This document shows positions 35,440 to 44,656 of a stretch of 64,000 bases of DNA, piece by piece. The notes beneath the pieces were generated by a model. That model was not told the DNA's origin and searched no databases. It worked only from the letters and a program-made list of their open reading frames with translations. Every line of letters starts with the position of its first letter. The first letter of the stretch is position 1. Location: positions 1-64,000 of the forward strand of contig NZ_BDAX01000012.1 in the NCBI RefSeq assembly GCF_001612665.1. Direction: 5' to 3'. The stretch is from Nocardia alba NBRC 108234 (GTDB lineage Bacteria; Actinomycetota; Actinomycetes; Mycobacteriales; Mycobacteriaceae). The position numbers and the translations under genes were made by a program.

Positions 35440-36080
35440 ATCTCGCCCGCAAGACGATGAACGCCCCGGCGCTGGCGGCGGTGTACGAGCGAGCGTGGCG
35501 ACCCACGCTGTTCTACCTCGCCAGCGGCCGGACCACCGGTACCGACCGCCACGACGCGGTCAGTGCCCTGCGCCTGAGCGGCCCTATGAAGGTGCTCGAT
35601 GTGGCCTGCGGCCCGGGCAATTTCACCCGTTACCTCAGCGGGTACCTGACCAAGGGCGGCTTCGTCACCGGCGTGGACTATTCGGCGCCGATGCTGGCCA
35701 AGGCCGCCGCCGACAACGCGAGCCCCCGGGTCGGCTACGCCCGCGGCGACGCCAGAACTCTGCCCTTCGCCGACGGGACCTTCGACGCCGTCTGCTGTTT
35801 CGGCGCCCTCTATCTGATCCCCGATCCGCTGGTCGCCACCCGCGAGATGATCCGTGTCCTCGCCCCCGGTGGCCGCATCGCGATCAGTACCAGCTACGTC
35901 GAGGACAACCTCTTCGGCTCGGCGAGCAGCCTGGCCGCGAGCCTGAGCGGCCTGCGCCTGTTCGACCGTGACATCTTCCCGAAGCTGTTCGACCGAGCGG
36001 GCCTCACCGAAATAGACCAGCGCGTCCACCGTTTCATGCAGTACGTGGACGCCACCAAGCCGCGGTCAGACCAGGCTTAG
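35436..36080 (+). CDS. class I SAM-dependent methyltransferase
   Basis: A 214-aa methyltransferase with the full set of class I motifs. Motif I is VLDVACGPGNFTRYL, then VTGVDYSAPMLAKA with the ribose-binding acid, then YARGDARTLPFADGTFDAV, and the post-core VLAPGGRIAIST. It resembles UbiE/Methyltransf_11 enzymes and could act on a lipid or quinone head group, in keeping with the ABC1 kinase two genes upstream. The GTG start is translationally coupled to the preceding gene. Its 3' end overlaps the convergent VKOR gene by 15 bp. Confidence 0.85.
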   Translation: MNLARKTMNAPALAAVYERAWRPTLFYLASGRTTGTDRHDAVSALRLSGPMKVLDVACGPGNFTRYLSGYLTKGGFVTGVDYSAPMLAKAAADNASPRVGYARGDARTLPFADGTFDAVCCFGALYLIPDPLVATREMIRVLAPGGRIAISTSYVEDNLFGSASSLAASLSGLRLFDRDIFPKLFDRAGLTEIDQRVHRFMQYVDATKPRSDQA

Positions 36081-36632
36081 CCAGTAGTCCTGGAACTTCA
36101 GGAACACCAGCAGCAGCACCACCGCGTAGAACACCACGACCAGGGTCCAACGCCATTCGGCGAGGATCCCCATCGCCCCCCGCGACCGACCCCACACCTC
36201 CTGTGTGGTCACCGCGAACAGCACCGGCACCGCCACCCACACCACCATGCAGTACGGGCACAGCGCGTTGATCCGGTACAGGCTCTGGAAGATCAGCCAG
36301 CACAGCCCGGCGATGCCGAGCACGGTGCCGATCCACAGCCCACCCCAGATCCAGCGCGGGAAACCGATGCCGACCACCGACAGCACGGCCAGCGTCACCA
36401 CCACCGAGAACCCGACGACGCCGATCAGCGGGTTGGGGAATCCGAAGACCGCGGCCTGGTCGGTCTTCATGATCGACCCGCACGAGAGCACCGAGTTGAT
36501 GCTGCACGAGGTCACGTAGTTCGGATCGACGAACAGCTTGAACCGTTCGACGGTGAGCGTGAACGACGCCAGCCAGCCCGCCAGCCCGGCGATCAGCAGC
36601 AGCCAGGCCGAGCGGGCGGGGGCGGTGATCAC
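36066..36632 (-). CDS. vitamin K epoxide reductase (VKOR) family protein
   Basis: A 188-aa membrane protein with about five helices. The VKOR signature is present: loop Cys C43 and C51 in TSCSINSVLSCG, and active-site C125-x-x-C128 in NALCPYCMV. It should reoxidise DsbA-like proteins using quinone, the actinobacterial counterpart of DsbB. The GTG start overlaps the stop of the DsbA-like gene (GTGA), so partner and electron acceptor are made together. The 3' end overlaps the convergent methyltransferase gene. Confidence 0.92.
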   Translation of the reverse strand: MITAPARSAWLLLIAGLAGWLASFTLTVERFKLFVDPNYVTSCSINSVLSCGSIMKTDQAAVFGFPNPLIGVVGFSVVVTLAVLSVVGIGFPRWIWGGLWIGTVLGIAGLCWLIFQSLYRINALCPYCMVVWVAVPVLFAVTTQEVWGRSRGAMGILAEWRWTLVVVFYAVVLLLVFLKFQDYWLSLV

Positions 36633-37399
36633 TTCGCCGCGTCAGCGATCACGGCGGCCAGGCCGTTCTCGGTGAAGATCGCGTCGGTCTGGTTCAGCTG
36701 GCCGTTGATGTACACCGACGGCGTCGACTTCACGCCGCTTTGCAGCGTGGTCTGGGTGATCTGCTGGATGTAGTCGTTGTACGGCTTGTCGTTGATGCAG
36801 GTCGCCACGGCGGGATCGGTGTATCCGGCGCCGACGGCGATCGCGATGAGTTCGTCGTTGCTCAGGCCCGCGCCGCCCTCGGCGGGCTGCTTCTCGAACA
36901 TGGTCTGCAACCAGGACTGGTACTTGGTGGTGTCGGACTTCGCCACGCAGAACGACGCGTTGGCCGCGCGCGAGGAGTACTGGTTCGTCGAGGCCTTGTC
37001 GAGGAACGAGATGATCTGGTATTCGACGGAGGCGGTGCCGTCGGCGGCGGCCTTGGCCAGCGTCTCCCCGTTGGCGGCCTCGAACTGCTTGCAGGCCGGG
37101 CACTGCAGGTCGGCGACCACGCGCACCTTGACCTTGGCATCGGGGTTGCCGATCACGACCGTGCCGGTGTCGGTGACGGCCCCGCCCGTCGCGGGCAGCT
37201 GCGCGGCCGAGGTGGTCGACGATTCCTTGTCGGAGTCGGACTTGTTCACCGCGATGCCGATGCCGATGGCCGCGACCAGCGCGACCAGGACCGCGGCGAC
37301 GCCGACCTGGATCGCGATCCTGCGCTTCTTGTCGGCCGCCTCGGCCGCCGCCAGCGGATTCCTGCCCGAGGGGCTCTTGCCCGTGCTCACCGTCGTCAC
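36629..37399 (-). CDS. membrane-anchored DsbA-like thioredoxin
   Basis: A 256-aa protein with a basic cytoplasmic N-terminus, one membrane helix (about 28-50), a Ser/Thr-rich linker, and an extracytoplasmic thioredoxin-fold domain. The active site is C100-P-A-C103 in ADLQCPACKQF. The cis-Pro region is KSTPSVYINGQL, where Thr-Pro is expected. Two further Cys (SFCVAK, ATCIND) may form a structural disulfide. It introduces disulfides into exported proteins and is recycled by the overlapping VKOR. A start further upstream is not supported. Confidence 0.92.
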   Translation of the reverse strand: MTTVSTGKSPSGRNPLAAAEAADKKRRIAIQVGVAAVLVALVAAIGIGIAVNKSDSDKESSTTSAAQLPATGGAVTDTGTVVIGNPDAKVKVRVVADLQCPACKQFEAANGETLAKAAADGTASVEYQIISFLDKASTNQYSSRAANASFCVAKSDTTKYQSWLQTMFEKQPAEGGAGLSNDELIAIAVGAGYTDPAVATCINDKPYNDYIQQITQTTLQSGVKSTPSVYINGQLNQTDAIFTENGLAAVIADAAK

Positions 37400-37474
37400 A
37401 CGCCTTTCGCTTGTTGGCTCCCCACCGGGAACATCATGCGGGCCGAACCTGAGAGTTTCCGCAATGCGCGTCGC

Positions 37475-38320
37475 TCAGGACTCGTCGAGTCTGCGCAGCT
37501 GCTCGGCGATGTCGAAGTCGGCCGGTGGCCAATCCAGTTCCAGCCGGGCCAGCGCCGCGATCAGCAACTCGGTGACCGCGAGGCGCGCGTACCACTTGTG
37601 ATCGGCGGGCAGCACATACCAGGGCGCGTACTCGGTGTTGGTGCGGTCGAGAACAGCCTGGTACGCCTTCTGGTATTCGGGCCAGTAGGCGCGTTCGGTG
37701 ATGTCGGACGGGTTGAACTTCCAGTATTTGTCCGGGCGCTCGAGCCGTTCGCGCAGTCGCCGCTTCTGCTCGTCGAGGGAGACGAACATGGCCACCTTCA
37801 CGATGATGGTGCCCGCGTCGGAGATCTCCTTCTCGAACGCGTTGATCTGGTCGTAGCGCTGCTCCCACTCGGCCTGCGCCACGAGCTCGTGCACCCGGAC
37901 CACCAGCACGTCCTCGTATTGGGAGCGGTCGAAGACGCCGATCTGACCGTGGGCGGGCAGTTTGTTGCGGATGCGCCACAGGAAGTCGTGCTGCTTCTCC
38001 GCCTCGGTCGGCACGCCGAACGACGCGTGATCGACGCCCTGCGGGTCGACCGAACCGATGACGTGGCGCACGATACCGCCCTTGCCCGCGGTGTCCATGC
38101 CCTGCAGGATCAGCAGCACGCTGCGCTTTCCCCCGGTGCGACCGTGCGCGAACAGCTTCTCCTGCAGCACCGAGAGCACCCTCGCCCGCTCGGCGAGCAG
38201 TTCCTTACCGAGGCGCTTGTCGCCGCTGAAGCCCGGCGTGCTTGCGGTGTCGAGATCAGCGACCCGCGCTCCGTCTGCGCGCAGCGCGATATCGGCCTGT
38301 TCGGTCCACTGTTTCGCCAT
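37475..38320 (-). CDS. ppk2: polyphosphate kinase 2 family (PPK2) phosphotransferase
   Basis: A 281-aa P-loop kinase that moves phosphate between polyphosphate and nucleotides. The Walker A-like motif is G74-MDTAGKGG, the Walker B-type motif is FDRSQYEDVLV with D131, and the lid region has LRERLERPDKYWKFNP. The DRSQYED form and length fit the PPK2-related nucleotide phosphotransferase group, so direction (polyP-driven nucleotide synthesis or the reverse) cannot be told from sequence. It lies alone between the DsbA and ZIP genes. With ppx in the same window, it ties this region to polyphosphate turnover. Confidence 0.88.
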   Translation of the reverse strand: MAKQWTEQADIALRADGARVADLDTASTPGFSGDKRLGKELLAERARVLSVLQEKLFAHGRTGGKRSVLLILQGMDTAGKGGIVRHVIGSVDPQGVDHASFGVPTEAEKQHDFLWRIRNKLPAHGQIGVFDRSQYEDVLVVRVHELVAQAEWEQRYDQINAFEKEISDAGTIIVKVAMFVSLDEQKRRLRERLERPDKYWKFNPSDITERAYWPEYQKAYQAVLDRTNTEYAPWYVLPADHKWYARLAVTELLIAALARLELDWPPADFDIAEQLRRLDES

Positions 38321-38373
38321 TTCCCATGCCTACCACTAGTGGGTGGTTTTGCCGAGCATCCGGCGTGCTGAAT

Positions 38374-39105
38374 TCAGTGGCTCATGGCGGCGACGACGAA
38401 CATCGCCGCTACGCCGAGCAGGGTGCACAGCAGGGTCATCCGCGAGGGATGGCCCGCGTGGGCCTCGGGCAGGATGTCGGCGGTGGCGAGGTAGAGCAGG
38501 AACCCGGCGAAATAGCCCATGTAGAGTCCGATCCAGTTCTCGGGGACATGGATCAGGGTGCCGAGGACGGCGCCGACCACGGGCGCGATGGCGTCGAGAC
38601 CCAGCAGGGTGAGCGCGCGTTTGCGGGCGCTGCCGTAGACGGTGGGAATGGTGAAAGTGTTGAAACCGTCGGCGAAGTCGTGGCAGATCACGGCGATCGC
38701 CACCGACATGCCGACCGCCGCGCCCGCCTGATAGCCGAGGCCGATACCGAAACCGTCGAGGGTGCTGTGGAAGATCAGACCGCCCGCCGCGAGCAGGCCC
38801 ACGGACTCCAAACCGTGCTTGTGCGTACCGAATTCCTGCTCGTGGCCGCGATGGACGGCGACCGCGCGCTCGATCACGTGCAGGCTGAGGAAACCGAGTA
38901 CCGCGGCGATCAATACATACGGGATGCCGCGGAACATGCCGTCGGACTGCTCGAGCGCCTCGGGGATCAGATCGAACGCGACCACCCCGAACATCACACC
39001 GGCGGCCAACCCGAGAACCAGGTGCTTGCGATCACCGATCCGCATGGCGACGAAACCGCCGAACAGCGTCGACAACATCGACACCAGGGACAACAGGATC
39101 GCCAT
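38374..39105 (-). CDS. ZIP family metal transporter
   Basis: A 243-aa membrane protein with about eight helices. The metal-path signature is visible: GLIFHSTLDGFGIGLGY in TM4 and ICHDFADGFNTF in TM5, with paired His/Asp residues. The loop between TM3 and TM4 has HRGHEQEFGTHKHG, a His-rich metal-binding stretch. It should import zinc or another divalent metal. The ATG at 39105 lies 7 bp after the AI-2E gene stop, so the two are co-transcribed. Length is typical of bacterial ZIPs. Confidence 0.88.
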   Translation of the reverse strand: MAILLSLVSMLSTLFGGFVAMRIGDRKHLVLGLAAGVMFGVVAFDLIPEALEQSDGMFRGIPYVLIAAVLGFLSLHVIERAVAVHRGHEQEFGTHKHGLESVGLLAAGGLIFHSTLDGFGIGLGYQAGAAVGMSVAIAVICHDFADGFNTFTIPTVYGSARKRALTLLGLDAIAPVVGAVLGTLIHVPENWIGLYMGYFAGFLLYLATADILPEAHAGHPSRMTLLCTLLGVAAMFVVAAMSH

Positions 39106-39112
39106 GAGCTGC

Positions 39113-40309
39113 CTATTCGTCGGTGGATGCGGCTTCGGACTCGGCCTGCCTGCGCTTCTTCTTCCCCGGTGCCGCGTCGGCCTCTTCGGTGACTTCATAG
39201 CGCCGCACATACGCGCCCGCGAACCCCTGCAGCGTGGCAGTGACGGGGATCGCGAGCAGGGCACCGGTCGGCCCGAGTAGCGCGGCGCCCGCGATCACCG
39301 CCCCGAAGGCCACCGCCGGATGCATGTCCAGGGTGGTCGCGGTGATGCGCGGCTGCAGCACATAGTTCTCGAACTGCTGATAGGCGATGATGAACAACAG
39401 GATCCACAGCGCCGTGATCGGATCGTGCACCAGCGCGACGATCACCGGAAGCGCGCCGGCCAGATAGGTGCCGACAGTGGGGATGAACTGGGACACGACG
39501 CCGACCCACAGGGCAAGGGCGAACGCCGAGGGCACATCCAGCACCCGCAACGCCACGTAGTGCGCGATCGCCGAGCACAGCGCGAGCAGAGCGCGCGAAT
39601 AGATGTAGCCGCCGGTCTTCTCGACCGCGATGTCCCAGGCCCGCAACACGTGCTTCTGCTGTCTCGGCGGCAGCAACGAACACACCCAGGTGCGAAAGCG
39701 CGGTCCGTCGGCCGCGAAATAGAACGTGAACAGCAGTACCCCGAGCAGCTGGAACAACGCGCCGACCGCGACAGTGCCGATGCCCCAGACGTTTCCGGCC
39801 AGACCCACCAGATACTTCTCGATCGTGGAACTCCACTCCGAGGCGTATCTGGTCAGGTCGTCGCCCGAAAGATTCTGATGGAAGGTCGAATTGACCCAGT
39901 CGACCAGATCCTGGGCATAGTCGGGAGCATTCGTCACCAGCATGGTCACCTGGTCGACCAGCAGCGCGCCCAGCGTCCAGACGAACGCGACGATCACCAC
40001 CAGCACCACCAGGAACACCGCGCCGGTGCCCGCCCCACGCCGAACACCGCGCGCGGCAAGCCAATTCACCGCCGGTTCGATCGCGAAGGCCAGGAAGATC
40101 GATACCAGCAGCACCGTCAGCAGGCCCTGCAACTTGGCGAGCACCCAGAACGCCGAGATCAGACCCGCCACCGCGAGCACGATGTACAGCAGCGCCCGCG
40201 GCAGCCAGCGTGGTGGTGTCCGCACCGACCAGAAGGCGGGCAGCGCCCTCATGCCGACGGACTGTGCGGCGGGTTCAGCGGATTCGTCCTCGGCAACCAC
40301 GGATGTCAC
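39113..40309 (-). CDS. AI-2E family transporter (PerM/TqsA-like permease)
   Basis: A 398-aa membrane protein with about eight helices. The family region FAIEPAVNWLAARGV near residue 75, a long extracytoplasmic loop (about 120-180), and the conserved PTVGTYLAGALPVIVAL and EQFENY-like YQQFENYVLQPRI are present. The C-terminus is basic and low in complexity (GKKKRRQAESEAA). The family name comes from TqsA; related members act as antiporters or exporters and the substrate here is unknown. It heads a two-gene unit with the ZIP transporter. Confidence 0.85.
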   Translation of the reverse strand: MTSVVAEDESAEPAAQSVGMRALPAFWSVRTPPRWLPRALLYIVLAVAGLISAFWVLAKLQGLLTVLLVSIFLAFAIEPAVNWLAARGVRRGAGTGAVFLVVLVVIVAFVWTLGALLVDQVTMLVTNAPDYAQDLVDWVNSTFHQNLSGDDLTRYASEWSSTIEKYLVGLAGNVWGIGTVAVGALFQLLGVLLFTFYFAADGPRFRTWVCSLLPPRQQKHVLRAWDIAVEKTGGYIYSRALLALCSAIAHYVALRVLDVPSAFALALWVGVVSQFIPTVGTYLAGALPVIVALVHDPITALWILLFIIAYQQFENYVLQPRITATTLDMHPAVAFGAVIAGAALLGPTGALLAIPVTATLQGFAGAYVRRYEVTEEADAAPGKKKRRQAESEAASTDE

Positions 40310-40350
40310 GGTACCCAGGCCGCGCGCGCACAGCCCGTCGGCGCGCTCGC

Positions 40351-41403
40351 CTACAGGGTGGCGGCGTCGATCACGAAGCGGTACTGGACATCGCTGGCGA
40401 CCACGCGGTCGTACGCGGAGTCGATCTCATCGGCGGAGATCAGTTCGATCTCCGCGCCGATCCCGTGCGAGGCACAGAAGTTCAGCATCTCCTGGGTCTG
40501 CGCGAGGCCACCGATCATCGAGCCCGCCAGCGACCGGCGGAAACCGGCGAGGTGGCGCCCGGTGACGCTCATCGGATGCTCCGGCAGACCGAGAATGACG
40601 AGCGTGCCGTCGAGGGCGAGCAGGCGCAGGTAGTTGTCGATGGGCAGGTCGGCCGACACCGTGTTGATGATCAGGTCGAACTGGCCACGCAGTTGCCGGA
40701 AGGTTTCCTTGTCGCTGGTGGCGTAGTAGTGGTGGGCGCCCATGCGCAGGCCGTCGTCGCGCTTGCGCAGCGACTGGCTGAGCACCGTCACCTCCGCGCC
40801 GAGCGCGGCGGCGATCTTCACCCCGACGTGCCCGAGCCCGCCCATCCCGATGATCGCGACCTTCTTACCCGGTCCCGCGTTCCAGTGCTTGAGCGGCGAG
40901 AACAGTGTGATGCCCGCGCACAGCAGCGGTGCGGCCACATCCAGACCGATGCCCTCGGGGATCGAGAGCACGAAGCTCTCGTCGACCACGATCTGGGTGG
41001 AGTAGCCGCCCATCGTGTAGCCCCCGGGCTGCGCGGATTCGGGCACGCGCGTGTTGTAGGTCCAGGTGGCGCCGTTGGTGCAGTACTGCTCCTCACCCGC
41101 TAGACACGGCACACACCTGCCGCACGAGTTCACCAGGCAACCGACGCCGACCCGGTCGCCCACCTGGTACTTGCGCACCGATGAGCCGACGGCGGCGACG
41201 ATGCCCGCGATCTCGTGACCGGGCACGCACGGATACTGCGCGCCACCCCACTCATCGCGCGCGGTGTGAATATCGGAATGGCAGATACCGGCGTACTTGA
41301 TATCGATCAGCACATCGTCGGGACCGACTTCGCGGCGTTCGATCGTGACCTTCTCGAAGGCCCCGTCGGAAGAGGGCTTGGCGTAGGCGGCAGCGGTGCT
41401 CAT
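40351..41403 (-). CDS. zinc-dependent NADP alcohol dehydrogenase (CAD/AdhC-like)
   Basis: A 350-aa medium-chain dehydrogenase. Catalytic zinc ligands are C41 (GICHSDIH), H63/E64 (VPGHEIAG) and a Cys in [11 protein letters not shown]. The structural zinc uses C94, C97, C100 and C108 ([17 protein letters not shown]). The Rossmann motif is [12 protein letters not shown]. Ser after strand 2 ([11 protein letters not shown]) favours NADP(H), as in cinnamyl-alcohol-type enzymes and mycobacterial AdhC. It probably reduces medium-chain or aromatic aldehydes. It is divergent from the protease gene at 41522. Confidence 0.9.
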   Translation of the reverse strand: MSTAAAYAKPSSDGAFEKVTIERREVGPDDVLIDIKYAGICHSDIHTARDEWGGAQYPCVPGHEIAGIVAAVGSSVRKYQVGDRVGVGCLVNSCGRCVPCLAGEEQYCTNGATWTYNTRVPESAQPGGYTMGGYSTQIVVDESFVLSIPEGIGLDVAAPLLCAGITLFSPLKHWNAGPGKKVAIIGMGGLGHVGVKIAAALGAEVTVLSQSLRKRDDGLRMGAHHYYATSDKETFRQLRGQFDLIINTVSADLPIDNYLRLLALDGTLVILGLPEHPMSVTGRHLAGFRRSLAGSMIGGLAQTQEMLNFCASHGIGAEIELISADEIDSAYDRVVASDVQYRFVIDAATL

Positions 41404-41521
41404 GGCTACATGCCTACAGCCGCATGCGCGTCTTTGCCAACCACCGCGTCCGTATCGAGACCAGCGAACGCCGAAAACGGGTCACAATGGATTGGTCGGC
41501 TCGCGAGAGAGGACATCCGCT

Positions 41522-42592
41522 GTGAAGCGTGTCGGACGAGTGCTGGTGACGGTGATGGCGGCGCTGCTCGGGGTGTGCGCGTTCCTCGGGTATCGCGGCG
41601 AGGTCACCCTGGTCGAGCCGGGGTTCGTGGCGCAAGCGCAGGCGCCCGTCCTGATACCGCTCGACCCCGCGCTGGTCGCCGGGCAGGTGGGAGCGGCGCT
41701 GGTCAATATCGATGTCGACGCGACCGGTTTCGGGATCGGCGCGGCCGGAACGGGGATCGTGCTCACCTCCGACGGGCAGATCCTGACCAGTCATCACGTG
41801 ATCAAAGGCGCCGAGTCACTGACCGTCACCGATATCGCCAACGGTCTCGTCTACGAGGCCACCGTGCTCGGCTACGACTCGGGCGCCGACATCGCGCTGT
41901 TGTCGCTGGGCGGGGCAGCGGACCTGCCGACCGCGCGCCTTGGCACCTCGTCGGACCTGCGGATCAGCCAGGACGTGCTGGCGATCGGCGACGCGGGCGG
42001 CGACGGCGGCGAGCCGACCTCGGTCGCCGGTCCGATCACCGACCTGGACGCCACGATCGTCGCGATGAACTCCGCCGACCTGACCCGCAAGGCATTGAAC
42101 GGGATGGTGGAGGTCGCCGCGCCGGTGATGGGCGGACAGTCCGGTGGTGCGCTGGCCGACGCGTCAGGCGCGGTCGTCGGAGTCATCACCGCGGCATCGG
42201 GCGAGGGGGCGCGCGCCCAGGGAAAGCCGGCCAACGGCTACGCGGTCCCCATCGACACCGCCATGCGGATCGTGGCGCAGATCCGCTCGGGCACGCCCAC
42301 CGACACCGTGCACATCGGCCCGACCGCCACCCTCGGTGTCCAGGTGATCGACGCCAGACCGGCGGGTGCCCAGGTGAGCTGGGCCTTCTACGGCCAACCC
42401 GCCCGCGAAGCGGGCATCACCATCGGCGATGTGATCACCGCAGTCGACGGCACCTCGATCACCACCGCGAAGGCGCTGAGCGCCGCCATCAACACCCGCA
42501 AGCCCGCCGATCCCCTGCGGCTCGAGGTCACCTCCCCGAACGGGGACACTCGAACCGTCGACGTGGTGCTGGCGCGGGGTGTGCCCAACTGA
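41522..42592 (+). CDS. secreted HtrA-like S1C serine protease with PDZ domain
   Basis: A 356-aa protein. An N-terminal signal or anchor helix (RVLVTVMAALLGVCAFLGY) is followed by a trypsin-like domain. The catalytic triad is H92 in ILTSHHVIKGAE, D123 in YDSGADIALLSL and S207 in VMGGQSGGAL. A C-terminal PDZ domain (about 265-350) has AREAGITIGDVITAVDGTSI. It would act outside the membrane in protein quality control. The GTG start follows GAGAGAGGA. The gene ends 8 bp before the convergent PapA-like gene. Confidence 0.9.
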   Translation: MKRVGRVLVTVMAALLGVCAFLGYRGEVTLVEPGFVAQAQAPVLIPLDPALVAGQVGAALVNIDVDATGFGIGAAGTGIVLTSDGQILTSHHVIKGAESLTVTDIANGLVYEATVLGYDSGADIALLSLGGAADLPTARLGTSSDLRISQDVLAIGDAGGDGGEPTSVAGPITDLDATIVAMNSADLTRKALNGMVEVAAPVMGGQSGGALADASGAVVGVITAASGEGARAQGKPANGYAVPIDTAMRIVAQIRSGTPTDTVHIGPTATLGVQVIDARPAGAQVSWAFYGQPAREAGITIGDVITAVDGTSITTAKALSAAINTRKPADPLRLEVTSPNGDTRTVDVVLARGVPN

Positions 42593-42600
42593 CCCGCGTC

Positions 42601-43884
42601 TCACTCGAGGGTGTGCAGGAGTTCGAGCAGGGTCAGGCGCAGCTTTTCCATCTGCGGGCGGCTGTAGAGCGCGGTGTCGTATTCGAGCTGGAGAGTGAGC
42701 CGGCCCGCGATGGTGAAGGCGGTGAGTTTCGGGGGCATGGCGGGCCCCATGGCGTAGACGTCGTCGCGGACGAAGGCGATGTGGTCGGGGATCGAATGGG
42801 CTGGTACGCGGCCGATATTGGAGAGGGCGAAGGTGGGTGGCGCGCTGAGCAGGGCCGCGGTGGCGGCGTCGTTCACGAGCTGGGCGGCCAGGGGGAAGAC
42901 GGCGGGTTCGCGGCGGTCGAGACCGGCGCGCACGCCCGCGTCGACCGAGCGGGCGAGTTCGAGCGGGGTGGTGTCGCCGGTCGCCGACACCAGGGTGCCC
43001 CCGCCGGAGGCGTAGTTGACCATCGTGTCGACGGGTACCGGTGGGTCGAATTCCGCGCGGACGTCGGCCGCGTACCCGCAGAACATCGGCACGGCGCCCG
43101 ACTCCGGGAACCGGGTCCTGACGGCCGCCAGCACCGCACCGGTGAGCACGCTGTTCACCGAAATACCCTGCGAGCGCGCCGCTGTCACCAGTTCGGCGGT
43201 CTCCTCGGCGGTCAGTTCGATGCGCTGCATCGCGAATCGGCCGAGCCGGTCGGTGTCGGTCCCGTCGCGGGGCAGGGTGCGGGGTGCGTCGTCGGGGCTC
43301 ATCATCGTCGCGCCCGCCCTGACCGCGGCCAGCCACGCTTCGGCCTCCGCGCCCGAAACCATCTCAGCCAAGCGAGTATCCATGGCCTCGGGCAGCCGCT
43401 GGTTCGAATCCGGATGTGGCACAGCGTCACCCGTCGACCGCGCGGTGTAGTGCTCCCACAGCTGCCCGAGCAGCGCGAATCCCGATCTGCCGTCGGAGAT
43501 TCCGTGATGGACAACCAGCACGATCTGCTGACGCAGCCCCGCCCGTAGCAGATACGCCCGGAACAGCCCGTCACTCCAGTCCCGGGGCCCGTTCACCAGC
43601 GCGAGGTATTCGGCCTCCCCACCGTCGATGAGGTCGAGCCGGGGCCGGAACTCGTCGTCACGGACGAAATACCCCGCGCCGTCTTCGGTCACCACCCGGC
43701 TGCGCAGCAGCGGATGCGTCGCGGCGAGGTCGTCGAGCACCGTCCGCAGGATCTCGGGATCGAGTGCGCCGTGCACGGTGGTGCCGAGGAACAGCGGCAT
43801 CCCACCGGTCGGCACGCTGCCGATGGTGGTGCCGATGCCGAAGAAGCTGGATTCGAACGGGGAGATACGTCGCCTCGAAGTCAT
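42601..43884 (-). CDS. PapA-type acyltransferase (condensation-domain fold)
   Basis: A 427-aa protein of the PapA5-like acyltransferase group. The catalytic motif HHxxxDG is H126-H127-G-I-S-D131-G in VLVVHHGISDGRSG. A second conserved region is GYAADVRAEFDPPV, and the C-terminal FTIAGRLTLQLEYDTALYS follows. PapA5 esterifies diols with mycocerosic acids; the acyl donor and acceptor here are unknown and no PKS lies in the window. The ATG at 43884 is preferred over 43908, because the latter would place an operator palindrome inside the gene. It is divergent from a TetR gene that probably controls it. Confidence 0.82.
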   Translation of the reverse strand: MTSRRRISPFESSFFGIGTTIGSVPTGGMPLFLGTTVHGALDPEILRTVLDDLAATHPLLRSRVVTEDGAGYFVRDDEFRPRLDLIDGGEAEYLALVNGPRDWSDGLFRAYLLRAGLRQQIVLVVHHGISDGRSGFALLGQLWEHYTARSTGDAVPHPDSNQRLPEAMDTRLAEMVSGAEAEAWLAAVRAGATMMSPDDAPRTLPRDGTDTDRLGRFAMQRIELTAEETAELVTAARSQGISVNSVLTGAVLAAVRTRFPESGAVPMFCGYAADVRAEFDPPVPVDTMVNYASGGGTLVSATGDTTPLELARSVDAGVRAGLDRREPAVFPLAAQLVNDAATAALLSAPPTFALSNIGRVPAHSIPDHIAFVRDDVYAMGPAMPPKLTAFTIAGRLTLQLEYDTALYSRPQMEKLRLTLLELLHTLE

Positions 43885-43888
43885 ATTC

Positions 43889-43944
43889 GAAACGTACATC
43901 CGTTTCATACGTTTGTCACTGACGTTTGTTTGAAACAGACGTCA
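43889..43944. promoter_or_regulatory. two palindromic operators in the papA-like/tetR divergent promoter
   Basis: Site 1 (43889-43906) is a perfect GAAACG-TACATC-CGTTTC. Site 2 (43920-43944) is TGACGTTTGTTT-G-AAACAGACGTCA, with 11 of 12 positions symmetrical. Both share a GTTT/AAAC element. They fill the space between the two divergent starts, as expected for TetR autoregulation and control of the acyltransferase gene. Confidence 0.7.
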
Positions 43945-43980
43945 CAAACGGGTGTATGCGTTCCTTGCTATCGTGCGCGA

Positions 43981-44520
43981 GTGGGAACGCGCGAAGACCT
44001 CCTCGAAGCCGCCAAGCGATGCCTGGCCGAACGCGGCTACGCCCGCACCACCGTGCGCGACATCGTCGCCGCCTCCGGCACCAACCTGGCGGCCATCAAC
44101 TACCACTTCGGCACCCGCGACAAGCTGCTCCAACAGGCGATGCTGGAATCCAGTGCGACCGCGGTGACCCAGATCCTCGACGCGCTGCCCGCGAACGACC
44201 CGACCGATCCCACCGCCCGCCTCGAAGCGTTCTGGCACAGCCTGATCACCTCGTTCGTCGAGAACGCGCCGCTGTGGCACGCCAACGCCGAAAGCCTGAA
44301 CCAGGCACTGCACTCGCCCGAGCTGCGCGCCGAACTCGCCGAGGCGCAGGGACGAGCCCGCCGCGGCCTGACCGAGGCCTTCGGCGACGGCGACAGCAAT
44401 GTCGGCGCCGTCCTGCAGACGATGATCGGCGGCCTACTCCTGCAATGGCTGATCGACCCGGACAACGCCCCCTCCGCGGCCGAGCTCACCGCGGGCGCCC
44501 GCGCCATGATCCGCGCCTGA
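43981..44520 (+). CDS. TetR-family regulator
   Basis: A 179-aa repressor. The helix-turn-helix is at the extreme N-terminus: REDLLEAAKRCLAERGYART, then TVRDIVAASGTNLAAINYHF, then GTRDKLLQQAM. The C-terminal domain (about 75-175) is helical with QTMIGGLLLQWLIDPDNAPS. The GTG at 43981 gives the usual start a few residues before the first helix and lacks a ribosome-binding site, so it may be leaderless. It is divergent from the PapA-like gene, with two palindromes between them. The ligand is unknown. Confidence 0.85.
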   Translation: MGTREDLLEAAKRCLAERGYARTTVRDIVAASGTNLAAINYHFGTRDKLLQQAMLESSATAVTQILDALPANDPTDPTARLEAFWHSLITSFVENAPLWHANAESLNQALHSPELRAELAEAQGRARRGLTEAFGDGDSNVGAVLQTMIGGLLLQWLIDPDNAPSAAELTAGARAMIRA

Positions 44521-44656
44521 CGCGCTCGATCGCCGAATCGGCCCGCGCCGATCTCACCCGCTCCGGGCGATGCGCACCGCCCGGGCAGCGGCGGACGCTG
44601 GTGTCGCGCGGTCCGATCATGGTCGCGCGACATGGACGCCAGGACGAGGAGCGCGC

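Noticed and set aside
36629..38320. Polyphosphate operon with DsbA/PPK2
   Set aside because: PPK2 and DsbA are on the same strand but separated by 75 bp, with no functional or translational coupling seen.
43401..43413. tRNA T-arm-like GGTTCGAATCC
   Set aside because: It lies inside the PapA-like coding sequence, with no acceptor or anticodon stem around it.
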